From Olleya namhaensis (GTDB taxonomy: Bacteria; Bacteroidota; Bacteroidia; Flavobacteriales; Flavobacteriaceae): a stretch of DNA of 64,000 bases. The stretch spans positions 62,001 to 126,000 of the forward strand of contig NZ_FORM01000005.1 in assembly GCF_900114005.1 (NCBI RefSeq). Direction: 5' to 3'. The translations under genes were made by a program, and so were the position numbers. Shown one piece after another: positions 60,652-64,000 of the stretch; the first letter of the stretch is position 1, and each line of letters opens with the position of its first letter. The notes under the pieces were generated by a model, which had not been told where the DNA came from, did not search any database, and saw only the letters and a program-made list of their open reading frames with translations.

Positions 60652-62805
60652 TTAAAGATTATCTAATTGATTGTCTGTTCCCTTCTCACTAATCGTCCAA
60701 AAGAAACCTACGAAGAAAAACTGATCCGCTGCCGGACGTAATGCTCGCCTATTAAACTGCCCATTTAAATCTGCTGTATTAGCATATTGATAGCCATTAA
60801 TATTTTTAAATCCTAAGGCATTGTTAACTGAAAAATATAAGATTTTTTGGGGACTTAATAAGTACGCCCAATTAACACTTAAGCTATTATAAGATTTAGT
60901 TTTTTGATTTAAAAAACCCGTTTGATTAGGATCAGTGTAAGTTCTACCCGAAGCAAAATTATAACTTAAACCTACTTGGCTTTTCCAGCTATCTATCCAA
61001 TATTTACCAACAACGGATAAGTTATGTGTGTTAGCAAAATTAGGTTGTGCTGAGGTCGTGTAATTTTTATAATTACGTGCTGTATCCAAAAATGAATAGC
61101 TGACCCAATAATCAATATTATTGATGCTTTTATTATCTCTAAAAAACAAATCTATTCCTTTTGCATAACCACTTCCTGAATTATCAAAATCAGTTTCAAA
61201 ATTGGTAAAATCTGAATCATATTTAACAAAATCGCTATATTTTTTATAATAGGTTTCTGCTCTAAAAATTTTACCATCGGAATTAAACTGATAATTTAAA
61301 ATATAATGTTGGGCTTGTTGTGCTTCTAAATTTTGATCAAACTTTAAAATAGCACTGTTAGGTTGTTGGAAAAAATTACCATAAGCTAATGATAATTGGC
61401 TTTTACTACCTGTTTTATAAGCTAATGATGCTCTTGGAGATGCTGTTACTTTATCAAATAACTGACTATACTCTGCACGAAACCCTGCTTTTAAAGCTAG
61501 TTTTTTAGAAAAGAAAATATCCGCTTCTGTAAATGCTGCTGTTAGATTATTATTATACCCATAATTAACATTATCTATAACTTGATCGTTGTAGTTTTCG
61601 TTGAATTTAGTAGCAAATTGTTCTGCTCCAAAATTTAATTTAAAACGATTACTGATTCGGTATTTTAGTTTTAACTTAGCATGTATAGAGTTTTCTGTAG
61701 TATTTATTTTACTATCAATTATACTAACCTTTCCTTTGGCGTAGGTATAACTTAAACCTCCAGAAATGGTCCAATCGCTATTTAAAACTTCTTTATAAGA
61801 ACCATTAAAATAGAAGTTTTTATTATTTAAAGCAAAGGATAATCCATCTTCTAAATTAATGTCTTCCTGAACTAAACTAAAGTCTGAGGTATCAAAAGCG
61901 GAGTATAATTTTAAGATTCCATTGTCTGTTTTATGTCTAAAAACAGCTTCACCAGAAACGGTTTGGAAAGGCTTTTTCCAATCGTTACGATCTTCAAACA
62001 ACTCTAAATAGGGTGCTAAATTAATATACGACGCGTTAACGCTTAAACTGTTTTTGCCCCATATTTGTGTGTTTCCTAAACTAGCTCCGACACTCATGAT
62101 ACCAATATCTGTTTTTTCTTGATCAGGTTGATTTATGGTATTAAGCTCTAAAACACTAGATAAGGCTTGCCCATACTCGGCACTATAACCACCTGTTGAA
62201 AAGGTAATTCCGTCAAATAAAAATGGCGAGTAGCGACCACGCGTTGGAATGTTATTTGTGGTTGGAGCATAAGGCGTAAATACACGCATCCCGTCAATAA
62301 ATATTTGTGTTTCTTCTGCTTCTCCTCCACGTACAAACAAGCGCCCATCCTCGGATACTGTTGTGGTCCCTGGTAAGGTTTGTAATGCGCCTACAAAATC
62401 GCCTAAAGCACTTGCTGTAGTAACTACATCCAAGGGTTTTAATACCGATACTTTACTATTATCTCCTGCTGCAAAGGTCCCGGCTGATATAACGACTGCG
62501 TCCAAAGTGTTTACGTCTTCTTTTAAGACTATTTTTATGTTTTTTAAAGCTGTTACTGTTTTGACTATTGTTAAGGTCTCAAAAGACACGAAAGACGTAA
62601 CCAGACGTTGTTGCCCTGTGGCTGTTGTTGTAAAACTAAAACTACCATCGGCTAGTGTACTTGCGCCATCATACGTCCCATCTAGATATACATTTGCTCC
62701 TAAAACGGGTTGGTTATTGGTGTCTGTTACGGTACCTGAGATTGTGTTTTGAGATAGTCCTAGCGTACTGATAATTAATGTTAATAGGGTTAGTGCAAGT
62801 TTCAT
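60652..62805 (-). CDS. TonB-dependent receptor
   Basis: This is a 717-residue outer-membrane receptor. A signal peptide ends near GLSQ (residue 19). The carboxypeptidase-like domain (about 20-105) has ISGTVTDTNNQPVLGANVYL. The plug domain (about 115-225) has LQTLPGTTTVSEDGRLFVRGGEAEETQIFIDGM and GGYSAEYGQALSSVLEL. The rest is a barrel. It lies divergent to the fourth ECF sigma gene, separated by 265 bases that contain a REP-like hairpin. No SusD-like partner is near, so a glycan import system is unlikely. The substrate is unknown. Confidence 0.88.
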   Translation of the reverse strand: MKLALTLLTLIISTLGLSQNTISGTVTDTNNQPVLGANVYLDGTYDGASTLADGSFSFTTTATGQQRLVTSFVSFETLTIVKTVTALKNIKIVLKEDVNTLDAVVISAGTFAAGDNSKVSVLKPLDVVTTASALGDFVGALQTLPGTTTVSEDGRLFVRGGEAEETQIFIDGMRVFTPYAPTTNNIPTRGRYSPFLFDGITFSTGGYSAEYGQALSSVLELNTINQPDQEKTDIGIMSVGASLGNTQIWGKNSLSVNASYINLAPYLELFEDRNDWKKPFQTVSGEAVFRHKTDNGILKLYSAFDTSDFSLVQEDINLEDGLSFALNNKNFYFNGSYKEVLNSDWTISGGLSYTYAKGKVSIIDSKINTTENSIHAKLKLKYRISNRFKLNFGAEQFATKFNENYNDQVIDNVNYGYNNNLTAAFTEADIFFSKKLALKAGFRAEYSQLFDKVTASPRASLAYKTGSKSQLSLAYGNFFQQPNSAILKFDQNLEAQQAQHYILNYQFNSDGKIFRAETYYKKYSDFVKYDSDFTNFETDFDNSGSGYAKGIDLFFRDNKSINNIDYWVSYSFLDTARNYKNYTTSAQPNFANTHNLSVVGKYWIDSWKSQVGLSYNFASGRTYTDPNQTGFLNQKTKSYNSLSVNWAYLLSPQKILYFSVNNALGFKNINGYQYANTADLNGQFNRRALRPAADQFFFVGFFWTISEKGTDNQLDNL

Positions 62806-62837
62806 AATAAAAAATGGTTTTTGATTGTTTGACTCTG

Positions 62838-62845
62838 CAAAGATG
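62838..62845 (-). promoter_or_regulatory. -7 element CATCTTTG of the TonB receptor
   Basis: On the minus strand, GCATCTTTGCA fits the TAnnTTTG pattern at 7 of 8 positions and lies 32 bases before the start codon. Confidence 0.5.
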
Positions 62846-62897
62846 CACGGAGGACTAAGGGTTTTAAATTATTAAATCCCGAAGTGTTGATTTTTAC

Positions 62898-62991
62898 GGA
62901 TGAGCTGCGTTAGCGGTTGCAGTGGTATCCTTTTTTTGCTGCCACTTATGGCAAAAAAAGATTTTAACGGAAAACGCGACCCTTGTGGTAA
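62898..62991. repeat. conserved flavobacterial intergenic hairpin element
   Basis: The sequence GAGCTGCGTTAGCGGTTGCA leads to TCCTTTTTTTGCTGCCACTT and then a nearly complementary ATGGCAAAAAAAGA and AACGGAAAACGCGACCC. From memory, elements with GCAGTGG.ATCC and a GC/AAAAAAAGA stem are frequent between genes in Flavobacteriaceae; this was not checked by a search. Confidence 0.5.
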
Positions 62992-63070
62992 CGCCCAAAA
63001 AAAATAATTCTAAATTTGTGTAACGTCTTTATAATTTTAACTACTAATAGTTAAACTAACCAAATAACCA

Positions 63071-63565
63071 TTGAGTAAACCATTAGAACAAAATTTTGTT
63101 GAATTGTTAGAGCAGCACCAGAATATTGTACATAAAGTTTGTAGACTTTATACCAATAACTATGATGCGCACAACGATTTATTTCAGGAAATAACCATCC
63201 AGCTATGGAAGGCTTTCCCGAAGTTTAGAGGGGATAGTAAATTTAGCACTTGGATGTATCGTGTGGGCTTAAATACCGCCATTACATTATACAGAAAGTC
63301 TAAACGTACTATCAACACTCAGCAATTTGACACAGTACAGTTTAAGATTAGTGCAGAGGAATATGATAGCACTGAGGAGGACCAATTAAAATTATTATAC
63401 AACGCTGTCCACCAATTAAATGATATTGAAAAGGCTTTAGTCTTTTTGTATCTGGAGGACAAAAATTATAAAGAGATAAGTGAAACAATGGGTATTACTG
63501 AGGTTAATGCTAGAGTGAAGATGAACAGAGTGAAAACCAAATTAAGAACCATTTTAAATCCGTAA
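63071..63565 (+). CDS. ECF-type sigma factor, TTG start
   Basis: This is a 164-residue ECF sigma factor. Region 2 has NNYDAHNDLFQEITIQLWKAF and FSTWMYRVGLNTAITLYRKS (about 29-80). Region 4 has AVHQLNDIEKALVFLYLEDKNYKEISETMGITEVNARVKMNR (about 112-155). The start is TTG at 63071: an in-frame stop lies two codons upstream (63065) and no ATG or GTG is available before region 2. A rare start codon would keep the protein level low. It is followed 3 bases later by a membrane protein. Confidence 0.88.
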   Translation: MSKPLEQNFVELLEQHQNIVHKVCRLYTNNYDAHNDLFQEITIQLWKAFPKFRGDSKFSTWMYRVGLNTAITLYRKSKRTINTQQFDTVQFKISAEEYDSTEEDQLKLLYNAVHQLNDIEKALVFLYLEDKNYKEISETMGITEVNARVKMNRVKTKLRTILNP

Positions 63566-63568
63566 CCT

Positions 63569-64000
63569 ATGGATGAATTAGAATTATTAAAAAAAGACTG
63601 GGTTAAGAGTGACGATAAATTTGAAAGAAAATCGACTGCCCAACTATATCCAATGCTATTAAAAAAATCGTCTAGTATTGTAAAGACGTTATTTTATATA
63701 AGTATTGCAGAACTGGTGTTTTGGGTCGCCATAAATACAATACCTTTTTTGATGTCTGATGCTTACAGAGCCAAACATGAAGAAATGTATACTAGTAATA
63801 TGTTTATAATTTTAAGCCTTTTGTCTTATGCTATTATATTACTTTTTGTGTATTTATTATACCGATCGCACAAATCAATTTCTGTTACAGACAATGCAAA
63901 AAAATTGATGCAAAACATATTAAAAACTAGAAAAATCATTAAATACTATGTGCTTTATAATTTAGTTTTGGCATCCGTATCAATGATCTTAGCGTTTATA
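63569..64000 (+). CDS. membrane protein, 3' end outside window
   Basis: The frame from ATG 63569 (MDELELLKKDWVKSDDKFER) is open to the window end for 144 codons. It has a charged N-terminal part and three hydrophobic helices (about 47-62, 81-103 and 127-144). It begins 3 bases after the sigma stop, so it is translated together with it. Proteins of this kind often follow ECF sigma genes in flavobacteria. They may act as the membrane partner of the sigma factor, but this one is not recognised by family. Confidence 0.7.
   Translation, partial: MDELELLKKDWVKSDDKFERKSTAQLYPMLLKKSSSIVKTLFYISIAELVFWVAINTIPFLMSDAYRAKHEEMYTSNMFIILSLLSYAIILLFVYLLYRSHKSISVTDNAKKLMQNILKTRKIIKYYVLYNLVLASVSMILAFI

Overview
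The window reads as one contiguous piece of a low-GC chromosome from a marine-type Flavobacteriaceae bacterium (phylum Bacteroidota). Several things point there: a type IX secretion C-terminal sorting domain on a secreted nuclease (19093-20931), many Bacteroidota-style promoters of the form TAnnTTTG, several lipoproteins with a Cys-Asn/Ser-Asp-Asp start, TonB-dependent receptors with carboxypeptidase-like N-domains, families typical of flavobacteria (DUF6090, YHYH, 2TM-domain kinase, LETM1-related protein), and REP-like intergenic elements. No rRNA, tRNA, phage, transposase or CRISPR array was seen. Coding density is high.

Layout. 1-3169: end of a phosphosugar mutase and an MsbA-like ABC exporter. 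3448-4968: an ECF sigma factor, a one-TM putative anti-sigma protein and a Spy-like periplasmic protein. 5155-17697 (all minus strand): a large secretome cluster with a lipoprotein beta-propeller, SCO1, a YwqK-like protein, four YHYH proteins, two stand-alone EF-hand proteins, two membrane proteins with a predicted mature N-terminal histidine, DUF6090, a CotH-type kinase, and at its head a second ECF sigma / anti-sigma / Spy-like module. 17854-24790: RsmB-like methyltransferase, endonuclease I, PurL. 24865-33822: AraC regulator, acyl-CoA ligase, then a MarR-fadN-fadA-fadE beta-oxidation group. 33979-39563: CBM9-like lipoprotein, two secreted peptidases (M28, M1), YdeI-like protein, a hydrolase-OsmC fusion. 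39660-43045: PepSY protein and a MoxR/VWA pair whose AAA gene carries an in-frame stop. 43142-48396: large beta-propeller protein, SodC lipoprotein, and a third ECF sigma with a RskA-type anti-sigma. 48670-53519 (minus): a DUF4331 pair, a TPR lipoprotein and a TonB receptor. 53674-59733: LETM1-related protein, a LytS/LytTR two-component system with 2TM proteins, two small membrane paralogues, a DEDDh exonuclease. 60051-64000: lipocalin-like lipoprotein, TonB receptor, a fourth ECF sigma factor and the start of a membrane protein.

The strongest signal is in 8.4-17.8 kb. A two-part motif, CGCAAGTT-N14-CATCTAAA on the minus strand, occurs five times. The gap is always exactly 14 bases, and each copy lies 10-45 bases upstream of a start codon: the ECF sigma gene itself, its anti-sigma gene, the EF-hand/CotH operon, the six-gene YHYH operon, and the YHYH-YwqK-SCO1 operon. 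One site is CACAAGTT. I read this as the autoregulated promoter of the local ECF sigma factor, which ties the whole envelope cluster into one regulon. Its biochemical role is unknown. Histidine-rich YHYH proteins, predicted N-terminal histidines, SCO1 and Spy-like proteins suggest metal (possibly copper) handling, while EF-hands and a CotH kinase suggest calcium and extracellular phosphorylation.
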